A stretch of 64,000 nucleotides of DNA. It comes from Phoebastria nigripes. Taxonomy: Eukaryota > Chordata > Aves > Procellariiformes > Diomedeidae. The stretch is from positions 1,995,935 to 2,059,934 of the forward strand of contig JAYKAV010002977.1 in the NCBI GenBank assembly GCA_035582835.1, given 5' to 3'. The notes under the pieces were generated by a model that searched no databases, was not told the origin of the DNA, and worked only from the letters and a program-made list of their open reading frames with translations. Positions 1-12,630 of this stretch are shown here, one piece after another (the first letter of the stretch is position 1; each line of letters opens with the position of its first letter). The position numbers were made by a program, and so were the translations under genes.

Positions 1-1609
1 GATTGCAAAGTGTCTTGCTTGTACCTAATAGATAGTGGTTGGGCTTCTTATTCCAGAAACATATTTGCCCCAGCTGAATGCTCAGTCGCTGGGCTTGAGA
101 CATCAATTTTGAGATGCAGGCCCAGGCAAAGGGAATTTACTCAATTTTCAGTGCTCAGCTGGTACTGTCTCAGGTGAAACTCCAAATCCTCTGATATCCA
201 GTGATGTTTTGCTGTTGGCTTCAGTCTGGCCAGGTTTTTCCCTGTCTCATATTTTTGTGCTGCCCAAACAGCTGCTTACCTGGAAAGGGAGGAGGCAAAG
301 GCTCCCTTTCATGTTTTGGATTCTGTGCATTTCTAAGGCGTGTTCTCAGCCTGGATTAAGTGAGTTATGAACTGTTGTACAATGCAGAATGTCTGTGGCT
401 CCATGTATGGAGGATCTGTCCTCAGATCTCCTCCTTTCCATCTCCAGCAACCCCCTGCAAACAGAGTCTGGAAGCCAAGCAACATCCACCAGTCGGACAA
501 GACAGGGAATCCTGTAGCAATAGCAGTAGTAGAGCAATTATGGTAAGCCTTTAACTAGCTACAGAGTGAACATTTTACATTCCTAAATCTGCCATAATGC
601 AAAATAATCTGTTTATATTAGGAAAGACATTGCATTCTGCTCACTCATCCCTTCCCAGGCTTGTCTGCACAGGGCTAGGTTTCCATAACCCATAATAGGA
701 AAACATACAATTGCCAAAACCTTGGGACTTGGCTTCTTTTTTTAATATTACCCCAGTTGCACTTTCTTCATAGCCAAAGGGTCTGTTATTGCTCCTATAA
801 TGAAAGTCATAGTGAGATATTACGGAGCTTGGTGCTCATCCCACGGGCCACAGGATCCCCTCTCGGCTGCTGGACTCTCTTCCCAATTAACACATCTGGC
901 CTTGAAGCTGTTTTCCTCAACAGCACTTGGTAGAGTTCAGACATTCTGGCTCCATAGGCAACCTGCTAACCCTGCTTTGCTGCCGTTTTGTCTACAGCTT
1001 ACAAGCAACTTTTGTTGATGTCCATTGCTATCTGACATAGGAGGCCTCCAAGTCAGAAATACCTCTGCTTTTCTCCCAGCCCCATTTAAATGAGACCATA
1101 TTAGTAGGCTACCATTCCATCTGATGGATGCCGTAAGCAAGTCAGTTTTAATAATTTCAATAAACTGATTTTTAAATTAAATTTAGCAATAACGTTTTAC
1201 TAATGAAGTACACACAGAGTTCCAAGCACAGTGCAGGAATTTAGTGAGGCTTTATAATCATGGGCTTGCCTCTAACTGCAGTTATAAACGGCTGAATTCT
1301 TATCTGGTTAAAGGGAGTTGGATTGCACCCTAAATGAGATGCCAAGTTTCAAGAGCTTTCAGAAATCAGATTTAGATCAGATGAGGGCTTAAGAAGCTAG
1401 ATGTTTGGATGAACCACATGGTTTCAAAAAAAACCAAACTACCTCACTGTTTTTTTTCCTTATAATTTTCTAATATAACAAATGCATTTCTTGCTGTCTT
1501 CTATATGAAGCAGGGTAATAAATGCATGAATAGCTTTAAGCATGTGACTAGCTCCATGGAAGGGTTAAATTTCTGCGCATTGTTAAGTTCTCTGTATGCG
1601 ATTGCCATT

Positions 1610-1680
1610 CCGGAGCCCAATCCCGCATTCCTGAGCAGCCAAATTTCCCCTGGAAGTCAGTGGGAAGTTTTCAGGTGCAT
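1610..1680 (+). repeat. Degraded old sauropsid interspersed repeat
   Basis: The segment runs from a 'gagcccaatcc' start through 'cattcctgagcagcc' to 'gaagtcagtgggaagtttt'. This order resembles a widespread old interspersed repeat in bird, turtle and crocodile DNA, whose hallmark is 'gaagtcagtgggagtttt' near a 'caatcctgcattcc' block. Similar text recurs at 2845-2920, 31755-31820 and 42305-42380. The assignment is from memory of the family's appearance, not an alignment. It lies inside the 143-codon open frame at 1505-1936, which argues against that frame being a gene. Confidence 0.4.
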
Positions 1681-2844
1681 GGCAATGGACTACAATGCAG
1701 AGAGTTTCTTGAAAAACAGGGGACCCACCATTTTCAAACTAAAACCTAGTCACCTTAAAAGCGACCTCTGTGCTCTCTCTCAGCCAGACACATTGAAAGA
1801 AAACTTTCATTTGTATTTATCCTCTAACACTGAGTGGAACAAGCATTGTGTACCCATCAAAAAACCCCCACTTTTTAAAAAAAATAAATCCCTAAACATG
1901 AAACATTTAAATCTTTTTGCACCTTCCTTGCAGTGAGGCGTATTTATTTTAATAAATGCAGTTAGGCAATTATCACAGGTTGTTGCAAGTAGCAGTTCTT
2001 TGGGAGAAAAGCATAGTTCCCTTGCATTTCCCCATTTCCCCCCCATGACTCCCAGTTTCGTCTCTTCCCCTAACCTCATTTGGGCAGGGTGCCTGTGAGC
2101 AGCACTGAATACAAAGAAAGGAAGCAGCCCAAGTGTAAGTTTCCTTTGCCTTATGCCCCATATTATTCCTTATTTGTTGTGCTAATTCAGCAGCGTAATT
2201 CCCAAATACAGCCTCCTTGAATTGTTTTGATGAGAACTGCTAACTCAGTGCAGACTATTTTTAATGAGCTCTACAGCCTAAAGAGTCAGAACTTTATGGT
2301 GTGAAGGCTCCGTGTACTAACTGTTTAATAATATGGCCGATTACTGAAGTCCCACTACTAGAAAAAAAATCATTTCTGCGATGTGATTAAAATTTGTTTC
2401 TCAAACCATAAAGCAGCCTGTGCAGAGTGTGCAAGTTAAACAACCAGGCCACTCTTATCCTTTGTCCTTGGTGCCTTTTGGTGATGATGTGGTAGTGCCC
2501 TCTAGTGCAAAATCTCGACAAGTATTTTATAGAGCACAATGCAAGACTTTGTTCCAGTTTCTGACGATTCTTTCTTTTGGACTCTATTTTGGGACAAAAT
2601 TGATTTATGTCTAAATATTTCCAAAGCTAACAGCTACTGAAGGCATTACAGTCCAAAAAATAATACCTGTTTCCATACTTTTCAGAATCAGTGGGTGTTT
2701 TTTCACCTTTCAGCTACTGTATTAACAAATGAACTGTGGTTCAACATTTCAAAGAGGCAGAATTTTTATTTTTGCTCTTATGCGTTACTTGTGCCAGCAG
2801 GGTTTTGCATGGCTGAAGCCTTACAAAGTCAGTAGTTGGAGGCT

Positions 2845-2920
2845 CCATCCAGTTCCCAGGGAATGCAGTACCCAAACTCTCATTAGACTTCCACAGGAGC
2901 AGGATTGGGTTCACTGAATA
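2845..2920 (+). repeat. Possible degraded old sauropsid repeat
   Basis: The segment contains 'gacttccacaggagcagga' followed by 'ttgggttcactgaat', similar to the 'gacttccatgggagcaggatcgggcc' end of the old repeat type seen at 1610-1680. The match is short and decayed, so chance resemblance is possible. Confidence 0.3.
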
Positions 2921-3014
2921 GTCATACAGAATTAAAAGATAAACAGTCAGCCTGAAATGTTACCGAAACTTTTAGCTTCCTCTGCTCAGGAAAGAGGAGC
3001 ATCCAGAAATATTC

Positions 3015-3047
3015 AGAAAAGAAAAGGAGAAGAAAAAAGAAAAGAAA
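3015..3047 (+). repeat. Polypurine low-complexity tract
   Basis: A 33-bp run contains only A and G on the plus strand. It is ordinary low-complexity sequence with no associated gene. Confidence 0.8.
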
Positions 3048-3419
3048 TCTATATTAGTTGTAGAAAATTTCAGAAAGCACACAATATATGTATACTTTTG
3101 TTGCTGTCAAAGAATATTTTCTCTCCGTGTCCTCCTACATACATTTTATTGTCTCCTTGTGACCATAACAATAACATATTAGAATATGACCAAACTGGTG
3201 ACCCACTGCGTTCAAGACATTGGCTTGCTTTTTGGCATTCTTCTGTAGCAATGAAATTGGTGAACTATAGTTTACCTACAATGTACAGGGTTTTTTGTGC
3301 ATGCTGTAGTACATGCTATTAATATGGCATATTTTTTCCATGTATTCTGTAATAAGAGTAGATCTACTGTTGTTAATCTTGTAGTTTGTGGTCAGAGTAC
3401 TCCTGCTGTTACTGTTACT

Positions 3420-3525
3420 TATATTGAAATAGCTCTAAGGAGCCTTACTCAGAGCCAGATGTGCTTGGTGCTGTACAAATATAAAAAAAAAAAAGCAGAG
3501 ACTATAAAGTCAGTCTCTCTCCTGA
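3420..3525 (-). repeat. Tail of an old MIR/L2-like amniote repeat, antisense
   Basis: The plus strand reads 'aggagccttactcagagcc', then 'gtgcttggtgctgtacaaat', an A-rich run, and 'cagtctctctcc'. This follows the order of a common sauropsid repeat tail: 'taggagccccagtcatgg', 'gtgctaggtgctgtacaaac', A-rich, 'cagtccctgcccc'. Read on the minus strand, this is the same tail type that closes the element at 56320-56520. Identified by eye from family knowledge; heavily diverged. Confidence 0.5.
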
Positions 3526-4323
3526 ATATTTTGTTTCATTTAAATATCAAACTTCCTGCACCATAAACAAACAAAAAGGCATCCTGTTAACTGACGCATT
3601 AAAGAGGTCAGATCCTGTATTTCTTCTGTGATGGGGAGGGGGGTGAAAGGGGAAGTGATGCTATTGACCTATATAAGTGCTATTCAAAGTGAGCAAAAGT
3701 TAACCTAAGAAAAGCTGAAATGTTCTGCGTGATCCTCTTCACATGGAAAGGTCAGGAGGTGGGGAGAGAAAATCAGGAAAAAAAGATATGATTAAAATGA
3801 GGTTTTATTTTTGTTTCAGGTTAGGGAGTGGGAGCTGATTGAACATTTTAGACATGAGAGCAGAGTAAGAGATGTATCCCTCAGTGCCAGGGTTATCCAT
3901 GTAACCCGAAGACCCTTTTTATTTAAAAAGCTATTACTTGTGATCTTTTCCAAAGAGGGAATCAATAAATGTCCACCAACGTTGCTCTTTTGGTCAAAAT
4001 GATAAATGAACATCGAAGTGCTATAAATTGGTAGCAACCAGCGTAGTGATCCTGGAATTCAACAAGAAAACCAGTGAGAGCAAAACAACACTGATATCTT
4101 ACTGGCTCTGCAGTTGCTGCTGACATTCTCAGAAATGACCCAAATATTTGGCATCGAATTAAAAAAAAACAGCTGTTTTTCATTGCTTTTTTTTTCCCCT
4201 TATTGGAACTAAATTAGAAAAAACCAAGTCCTCTGGTTCTCCATCAATGTCTGTAGTTTATATCTCCAGTGAGCCATTGACACAATCACCAACGCTTGTA
4301 CCACACAGCATCTAGAGTCAGCC

Positions 4324-4381
4324 CTGGTACCTGCCTGCACTGGAGGCTTCCTGCAACATAGGAGGCGGGAGCAGGCACCAG
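4324..4381 (+). other. Imperfect inverted repeat / hairpin
   Basis: Bases 4324-4334 pair with 4371-4381, with one A-C mismatch. A second, inner stem pairs 4346-4352 with 4360-4366, including one G-U pair, around a 7-base loop. The two stems are separated by an asymmetric internal loop. The fold would span 58 bases. There is no sign of a gene around it, and hairpins of this quality can arise by chance. Confidence 0.45.
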
Positions 4382-5253
4382 TATCCTCCAGTACCCTCCC
4401 GTGCTCAGGGAACGCTGTTGAGGCTTGTACTCTGCTCCTGAATTAGGAATGGTCCTGGTGCTCCACAGGAACCCAGAGTCTGTGCTACCACCAAATCCAG
4501 CAAAGGCAGGGCAAGACACATCATTTTCTTGTGCACCACCAGTGTAATAAATACCAACTCTTTGTGTTTCCTGGGGGTTGCAATACCTTAGCTAACTTCT
4601 GGTAAGAACATGCTGATTTTCATACTGAAGATGTAGACCCCAAAATTATGTAAGTTGCTCTTTATTCCTTTACTCTTCCAACTTTTTAAAAAGTAATCTG
4701 TATTTCCAGCCAGGCTTTCGTTTAAAATAACCCTCTCATTCAAAACCTCACCTGTAACTTTATCCCAGTGGTAACTCTTACCTGCCATGCTAGCCCTAGG
4801 CCCTTGTAGCACTTGACATCATCTTTTGGACAGGTTACAGAGCCTATTGAGGCAGTTGTTAGAAGCAGATTTACTCCGCAATGTGGAGCCAACCACAGAA
4901 GAAAATTAGTGCGTTTATCTGTCAGCATTAGGCTAGATTATCAATCCAGTGCACTAGTCACAGGATCTGGTTTTTCTTTCTCTGGGGAAGTGAAATTGAT
5001 ATAGTGGTAGGCAGTAAAGGTGTCAATTATAAACAGGACATTAGCATGAGAAAGTAGGCAAATGGCTAGTTTTAGGCAACAGTCCTTTTTCAAGTTTAAG
5101 TATAGGCTTGAAAAGTAGGTTTTTCTTCCTCATAAACAGACTTTCTAAAAAGAATGTGAAAACTCCTTCCTTCAAACCTGTTAGCTTTGTTTTCCCTTCA
5201 AAGAAAATGGTTGATTCTGGAAAAAAAGGAAAAAAACCCCCTCTCTCCCTCCA

Positions 5254-5276
5254 TTTTTTTTTTTTTCTTTTTTTTT
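5254..5276 (+). repeat. Poly-T tract
   Basis: A run of T interrupted by one C, just downstream of an A/G-rich run at about 5220-5236. Low-complexity sequence only. No adjacent retroposon body was recognised. Confidence 0.8.
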
Positions 5277-5870
5277 AAATAATTGTGGTAGTGAATTTGA
5301 AGATTCTGCAAAGATCACGAGGTATTACCAATCTGTAAGGTTTGAACAGGCAAGCCCTTGCATTACATTGAGCTAATAATTTGCAGTAAATTATTTACTG
5401 TGAAAATTAGCTTATTTTCCTGGTCACACTTCGTCCATGAGCAGATTGCAACTTTTTCAACCAGTAAGACTGCAGTAGCACCCAGGCATCCCCAGCCCAA
5501 ATCACTGCCCTGTTTGTTAGATGCTGAACAAATACCCTTCCTGAAATAGTCCCTCCATTACGTATTCATGCAGGTGCCAAACACTGTTGGTTGCTTCTTA
5601 ATTCGCTGGGTGGCTTATAAAGACTTCGTTCTGAGGAACAGCAGACTGACCTTCGTAATTGCTGTGTTTTAGTTTTTTTGCCATACCTGCAAAGTATTCT
5701 ATTACCAAGCCCAACCAACCCATTGCTATTCCCATTATCCACCCACACATAAACATGCCTCATGAAAAAATAAGACAGTTGCTCCCTGCAATTACATTCC
5801 ATTGTATATGGATGAGTATGAACTGCGTGAGCTTGGATTTTATATAAACAAGTAGTGAATAGTAATCCTT

Positions 5871-5930
5871 TGTCCCTAAAACCCCTTTTTGTCCCTAAAA
5901 AGGGTCCCTAAACCCTTTTAGGGTTTTGGG
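5871..5930. repeat. Clustered telomere-like hexamers with palindrome
   Basis: CCCTAA occurs at 5874-5879, 5893-5898 and 5906-5911, and TTAGGG at 5918-5923. The phrase 'gtccctaaa' is used three times. Bases 5910-5916 and 5920-5926 form a perfect 7-bp stem around TTT, so the last two motifs face each other. The units are not regularly spaced, so this is not a true telomeric array. It may be a decayed interstitial telomeric patch or a local duplication. Confidence 0.5.
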
Positions 5931-8681
5931 CCATCATATATAGGATATATTTTGTTTTATTTTTTTGTGAGTCCTGGTAGAGTGACTGCTGACAAATGCC
6001 GCCAGCCAGCAGTGCTGCCAGAACCAGCAGGTTGCCTTGAGTTGACAGGGGCTACAAGAGTCGGCCAGTGTCAGAGGCTGGGATTAGTCCTTTGCACAGG
6101 TGAGTGTGCTCTGCTGCCTCCGGGGTAACCTCTCCTGAGGGCAAAGATCTTGAGCAGAAATAGATTTTGTCTCAGACAGGCAGGGTGGTGTTGGAGGTTT
6201 TGCCGTACTCCTAATATGAAGGAAGCAGCCCCGCTGTGCACCCCCAGCAGGGGTTGTAAACAAGGCTGTTATTTTTCAAAATATATTTTAAAAAAAAAAA
6301 AATCCCAAGAAGCTGAAAAAAAATGAAGACAGACATTTCAGAGCATGATGCTGTGTGCCCAATTCCCATGGAATTTCAACGGGAGCTGAGGCCTTCGCTT
6401 CCTTTGTCCTTCTTCCTTGTCTAATTTTATAGGAAAGCTAAAATTTGCCCATATATTTCTAGGTCTGTTCAGTTTATAAAGGCTTGTTCTGATTGTTGGT
6501 ACTATAGTTCTGACTAAAATGTGAACCTCAAGAAATACCACTTAATCTCAATAGTGAATATATTTTGGGAAAGCCTTTTCCACTGTTGGCTTAAGTACTT
6601 AAGGACTTTCCTATACAGAATATATCAGCCCTTGTCCATGCTGGTTTAACATTTGCCACACAGAAGTGCCTGAGTGTGAGGTTTAAATTCACCTCCCAAG
6701 AATGCCTGGGGCACCTAGACCTGGTAGCTTGCTATTAATAGAAAGCAGGAGCAAATTCATGTTTAAATTTCTGCCATAATTGTGCATGAAAAATCATTAA
6801 TCCTTGTTTTGCATTTTTCATTACTGGTACGAGTGGGGTTGTTTGCACCAGTTAATATTAGTCATGTGTAACAGGGCGGCAGGGCGAGGCCTCAGCTTCT
6901 GTAGGTCTCTGGAAAGATGTTTTTCTTTAAATCTGCGTTTTCCTCAAATGATGCCATGAGAATGTATTTTCATGGCCCATTTTCCTACCATAGTCCTGAT
7001 GGTGAAGAGGACAGAACATGAGTGTTTTTATGAGGGGAACGCTTGCTCTGCACAAGGTAGCAGTGGTGTGGTACATGCTGCCCATGTGCCCGGTGCACAG
7101 GCCGTTGCCTGCTCACCACCTGCTCTCTGCCTTCCCAGCAATTAAATTGGAAACTGCTGGTAAATCGCCTCTGGTGCAAATTCAGAGCTTTCCACTCTAT
7201 TGCTGTATGTTGCATGCAAGTATTGTTTCACAGGCTGATCATCCTTTTCCCTCTCCCCCAGCAGGGGAATTAAGCTGTGATGTGTGGACAAGCACGGGTC
7301 AATGCTGCTCTGTCTGTAGCTATAATTTCTGGTTTGTGGGTCTGTTCAGAGGCGCGTGTGCCCTAAAATTACTGCTGCTGAAGAGCTAGTGGGAAGACTG
7401 AATTGCCTCGCTATCTGAGGCTGATTCCTTGGCCTGCAACAACTGGTGAGAGCAAAAAGCTGCAGATCAGAGAGGAGAGAGGGAGGGAGCACCTTTGGCA
7501 TGGGAATGGGGATGCTGCCTACAGCAGAAGCGGGGCAGGAAGCCTGAGGGACTGGAAATAACAAATTTCATTTCCTTCAAGCTGGGGTGCTTGGGTTAAA
7601 TTGCAGAAGAGCAAGTAAGTTACGTTTCCCTACATTCAGACTCCAGGCAGGCAGCTGTGTGCGTGCAGGCAGGCAGTGAGCCAAGGGTCTCCATTCCTGG
7701 GCAGGCGGCTCCAGCCAGGCTGTGGAGGACGACCAGGTCGATGGGCCACGTATGAGTGCACCCATGGGACGACACAGCCCTCCGCGAATGTCCTGTTTCA
7801 GTGGAGGTTTCCTGTGCCTCGTTGTTATGTTCTTGTTATGAAGGCTCCCCCGATTTAGATACATGTCCCTACAGATGCAGCCTGTTGATGCTGGAAAATA
7901 GCCTGAGGCAAGCCGTGGGTCTTTACCTGTTTCTGCTATAACTTCTTATTTCTATGGGAAATTCCCTATCTGTTAGGCCACTCCTGAGCTCAGGAGCCAT
8001 GTACGTGTTTGGGCAGAAGTAGAGATTCAAACTTTTACTTAGGAAATCTTAGGACATCAGCAGACTCTGACAGCTTATGGAAGACCTCTTAATGTTCATT
8101 TCTGTGCAAGAGGAGTAGCATTCAGTACTACCAGGTTTTTCGTAGTTTTTCAATTGGGAAGGGTGGTGCTTTGAAGGAAGGGGTTNTCTCTGCTTTTAAA
8201 ATTTGCATAGACAAATGAATTTGATGCAAGACTTTGACAGGTAAAAGACTACAGAGCTGGCAAAGGGTAACAAGATCCCTGCCTGGTGCCTAATACTGCT
8301 GCAGTAAAACATAAGAAGGGGAAACTGTCTTGACAAGGCACAATGGACCCTCTCCCTGTGGAGCTGTCTGAGGTGGGGAAATGCTTCCATGTTGTTGCCC
8401 AAGGTTTTTCAGATGGTTTGCTTTTGTTTTGCATGTAAGAAAGAAAACCCTATGGAAACAGCTTAAGAAGAATCAGTGTATAAATCTTAGTTTCCCTCCC
8501 TCACCTGGTGAATCTGCCCAGTACCTTTCACTGCCCCAGCAACAAAATGATGGCTGGAAAGAAAAGCAAGGGGCCTGACAGCTTTACCCTCATCAACAAG
8601 CTGCCAGCAGAGTTGGTCCAAACTCTTCATATAAAATCACTGCATTTTCATTGTCCTACATTGTGCTTTTCATAGGTAACT

Positions 8682-8697
8682 AATATATATATATATT
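8682..8697. repeat. Short (AT)n microsatellite
   Basis: About eight AT units in a row. Too short to be remarkable, though it may be polymorphic. Confidence 0.8.
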
Positions 8698-11600
8698 TGG
8701 CAGCATCATTAGATAGGGAGCTAAGCCAGAGTGGTTTTGCTCCATCTTTTCCCCAGTGGGCAACTCAGGATCACTTTGCTGAAATCAAGGGCCTGGGGAC
8801 TGCTTGCTGTTCTACAGAACCGCAATGCAGTGAGTCACTGCCGTCCATCGATCTGTGTCCCTTAATCTCTTAAAATTCTGGAAGTGTTCCTTAATTTGTT
8901 TTTACTTGTTTTTCTTCATCAGGCAGTGAAAAGCAAGCTAGATCTGTACCAGGAATAGATTCAGGGAATTCTCATCCAATTCAGCAAATTCTTTGCTCAC
9001 TCCCTCTTAAATGAAGCTATTTCCATTAGAAAAGACTACTTGTGTGAGTAAGCTTTGCCCAAATGTAATACCAGCATTCATCATTTCAATCTACAAATTT
9101 GAGAAGCAAAAATTTCACATATTCCATCTGCTGAAGCACTGTCTGGAGTTTCTGGATAGTTGGAAAATCAAGCTGAAAAACTTCATCAGAAATTCTCTGT
9201 TGAATGCAAAGCATAAATTTAAGAGATTGTAATATGATTGCAAAGGGCAGATGTGATGACCTAGAATTTTAAGACATTAATAAATTACTGAGAACAGTAA
9301 TTGACATGGGAAGTAGGCAGAGCTCTAAGATACTGAAGCATCTTTACTGAAGATGCTGCAGGGTTCTGTTTTACCCACTGACAGCCCACTTGTGGTTTCA
9401 GTTTTCTCACAACCCTCTCTGCTGCTTGAACTTTGCAGACCTGATTGCTAAAGCTAATTGAAAACTAGTTTAGGGATTTAGCAAAAATGTCCTTGTTCAT
9501 GAGGTATGGAGGGGGAGCAGGCTACCAAAAAATTGAAAAATTTCTTCTTTATCCAACTTTCAAGTTGGGCAAAAAAACAACAAATAATGCATCTTTATTA
9601 AGATGTTTCTTTCTCCCTGTCTCCGAACTTGAATTTTGCACTGCCAACGTAGTAGGACAGCTCTTTTGTCTGCAGGTGCAGTGGAGGAAGGGGAGAAATA
9701 TGGCATTGCAGAAGAGCCCCGAGGGATGATAGCAGTAGGAGAATATCATCTGTCCCTCCATCCCCAAAGGAAGGAATCCTCCACTCTGAATTGACATACA
9801 AGTGGTTGTGCTAATGATAGAGGCACGGGCTAGGATGGTTTTACTGTATAATACTACATACCAAATGCCTATAGATCTATAAATAGGATAATGTTTACTC
9901 ATAACAGTGAATGGCTAAAATTTCAGTAGTTTCCCTAGTTTTTGCAAAGCTGGTAGCCCCCGTCTGGTGATGGATTTTGATTTATTTTACTGAGGGAGCC
10001 TATGAGCATTATATCAGAGGCAAAACGTTGTGAAAGGGCTGATTACAGTAAAGATGATAAGAGCAAATTCAAGGAGGAAGGAAGGAAACCACTTCTGCTG
10101 CTTGTTGAATTTTTTTTTTTTTGCTATTTTTCTTTAGTATAGACGACAGGCAATCATTTACATGACTCCCTCCATTATAGACCAAAATAACAGTGCAGTT
10201 TTCATTAACAAAAAGACTACCTTTTTCTTCTTCGTTTGTGTTGTCAAGATACTTTAGCTGAAACATACAGTGATTTCCAACACTTACCCTAGTTGTCACA
10301 CTGAGAGTGAAATAATGGCTGACATTAGGAAGATTATTTCTCAGCAATAAAATTACCTTTCACAACATATTTCTATCTAAGTGGAAATGATGGAAAATCA
10401 TAGATTCTATTTTCAAATTGAGAGAGAGAAAGATGAAAATGAAATCAACAGGATTTCCTTCCAGTCACACAAGTAGAGAATGCAGGCAAGCCAAAAATGC
10501 TGCCAAAAATCCAGTGGGAGCATCTTCCCAGATCTGTTTTTATTAATCGAGCCAGTTGATTGAGACAAGTGGAATTGTGTGAAATGTTTTCTGCACACAG
10601 TGTAAAACATTGAGGTTAATTAACTGGGATCCCAATCCTGCTGCCTCTGCTGTCAGCAACACGACTCATGTGGATATCATTAAAAGCCAAGACTGAGCTT
10701 TTACTCAGGTTTGTTAAGGAGTCTGTGAACTTTTTTGATGAATCTCTAGCCAGATTTGACAGAAATGGGGTCAGTTTAAGGTTTTCTGTAGAAACTGTGA
10801 TGTTCCCAGAAATGTATGATTTCAGTCATAGTCCTGGTGAAACTTGGCTTCTCTGTGCATGAAGTTGAATTTGAATGGAGTTCAGGGCATCTGAAACTAT
10901 GTGAATCAAAAGAAAAAATGCTCATGTGATCCCTGCTGAAGTGTAACTGCCAAATTAAGACTGCCTATAAGAATGAGTTTCTAAAGAAAAAGTGAAAGGG
11001 AATGTAGGCTAGCTTTATAAATACAATTGCATCTTCTGTCATCAGGCAGGCATCCAGCAAACCAGTGGATTGTGACTTGGGTAATATGTTGCATAACTGT
11101 AAATGTAAATAAGTAAAAGGAATGGATTGGTGACTCCCCATTTGCCTCTAAGCGAGGGTAGAATCAGGCCTTCAGGAGTGCTCATACAGTCCAAGGCAAT
11201 AAACATGATGACTTTTCACTTTGCAGAAAACAAACCTGTTACTAAAAACAATCAAATAATGCTTTCTCAAAATGTTGCCCCTCTGTTTTTAGCCCTCCAA
11301 AGATCTATTTTTAGATCTCTCTTTTCTGCCAGTGTTGCTCCTGAGCCATTGTTCCCCTGACTTGGGGATGGTGAAGCAGCTGGCAGCTAATTGCAGCTAG
11401 GTTGGAAATGCACACAAACACGCTCATCTACGAAGAGATTTTAGTTCTCATAGTGTTAACTGCCCCTTCCCTGCACTCCTCTCCCCCCGCTCCACCCCTG
11501 CCTGCCACAAGCACGACCCAGATCACATTAGAGTCCCAGAGCACAGGGAACGGTTCTCATCTATCCGTCACCAAGGAGGCAGACAGGACGGGGAAACAAC

Positions 11601-12464
11601 AAGTCATTTGTACCTGATGAGGAGGACACTCCTGGGAAACAAACAGATGAGCCACCACATGAATCTGAGCTATTCTCTGAGGTAAACAGAACTGCATGAG
11701 AAACACACAAATTATCACGGGCATCATGCTTAACTCCCTCGCTTCAAGCTGCTGGGCTGACTGTGGGCCTGAAACTCTAGATTGTCCCAATATCTGATTG
11801 TGAGAAAGTTAACCCTCTAAAAGCATCAGGGGAGGGGGAGGAAATCCCAGACCCCAGGCTTCTGGAGCGGTGTTGTTCACCCCGCAGCCCTTGCTCATGT
11901 TCAGTTGTCCGTGCCACCACAAATTGTACTGGGAGGCAGCCCTGTGTCAGTCACGGAGGGCACAGGCTGCCCAGGGCTTGCTGCATGGTTTGTAGGGGAT
12001 ACAGATTTTCCCTTTGGGGCCATTTCTGGTGAGATTTATTTCAAGCTTGAGCCAACTTTTGCTGCTTCAACACTCTAATTCTAATGGGCCATATCAAATG
12101 GTGGGGTCCCTTGCTAAAAACAAAGCATTGGTAGTAGGGTGCAAGCACTATGAACTTGATAGTGATGATACCACTGCAGAGCAGTGGTTGTACCCAAATG
12201 GTGGTGTGTGTATGGCACATCTTGCTCTGCCTGCTTGAGTGGGTTTGAGGGGCTTACTCCAACTCCCATTTTGTAAATGTTATCTCTTTCTAGCTGAAGG
12301 GAATCATATAAACTGATTTTGTAGCAGGCCTAAGCTTTCTAGCAAGGTATGTGGGACAACTTTCAGGAAGGGAATCGAAGTTATCTTTGCAGCCTGCCAC
12401 TGTCTTTTAGATACCACTGCACCAGGCAGCTAGAGTCTGTGCTAAGCTTCGTGGCATGTCCACA

Positions 12465-12630
12465 TGGATAATATAATAATTTATCCCCATTTTATGACAA
12501 GAAGTTGAAGTGGAGAGAGATTTGTTAAGTGATTTGTCTGAAATCATACAAGGATACTGTGTTGAAATGAGGAATTAAACTCAGAGTTTTGAATCCTAGT
12601 TGAGCCCTTTTAATCACAAGGTCATTCTTC
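12465..12630 (-). repeat. MIR-like SINE remnant, antisense
   Basis: The plus strand reads 'aataataatttatccccatt', 'ttatgacaagaagttgaagt', 'gagagatttgttaagtgatt', 'tgtctgaaatcatacaagga', and then 'ttgaatcctagttgagccc'. This is the order of a reverse-complemented MIR: 'attatccccattttacagat', 'ggaaactgaggcacagagag', 'gttaagtgacttgcccaagg', 'tcacacag', and a closing box-like block. Several blocks in the correct order over 165 bp make this one of the better-supported old repeats here. Recognition is by eye. Confidence 0.6.

Noticed and set aside
1505..1936. 143-codon open frame on the plus strand, the longest outside CR1
   Set aside because: No recognisable domain, low-complexity end (Lys/Asn/Pro), and it overlaps an old repeat remnant at 1610-1680. 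Length is within chance for 64 kb.
7018..7389. 123-codon open frame in a slightly GC-rich patch
   Set aside because: Frames are open on both strands, the composition is random-like and no homology was recognised.
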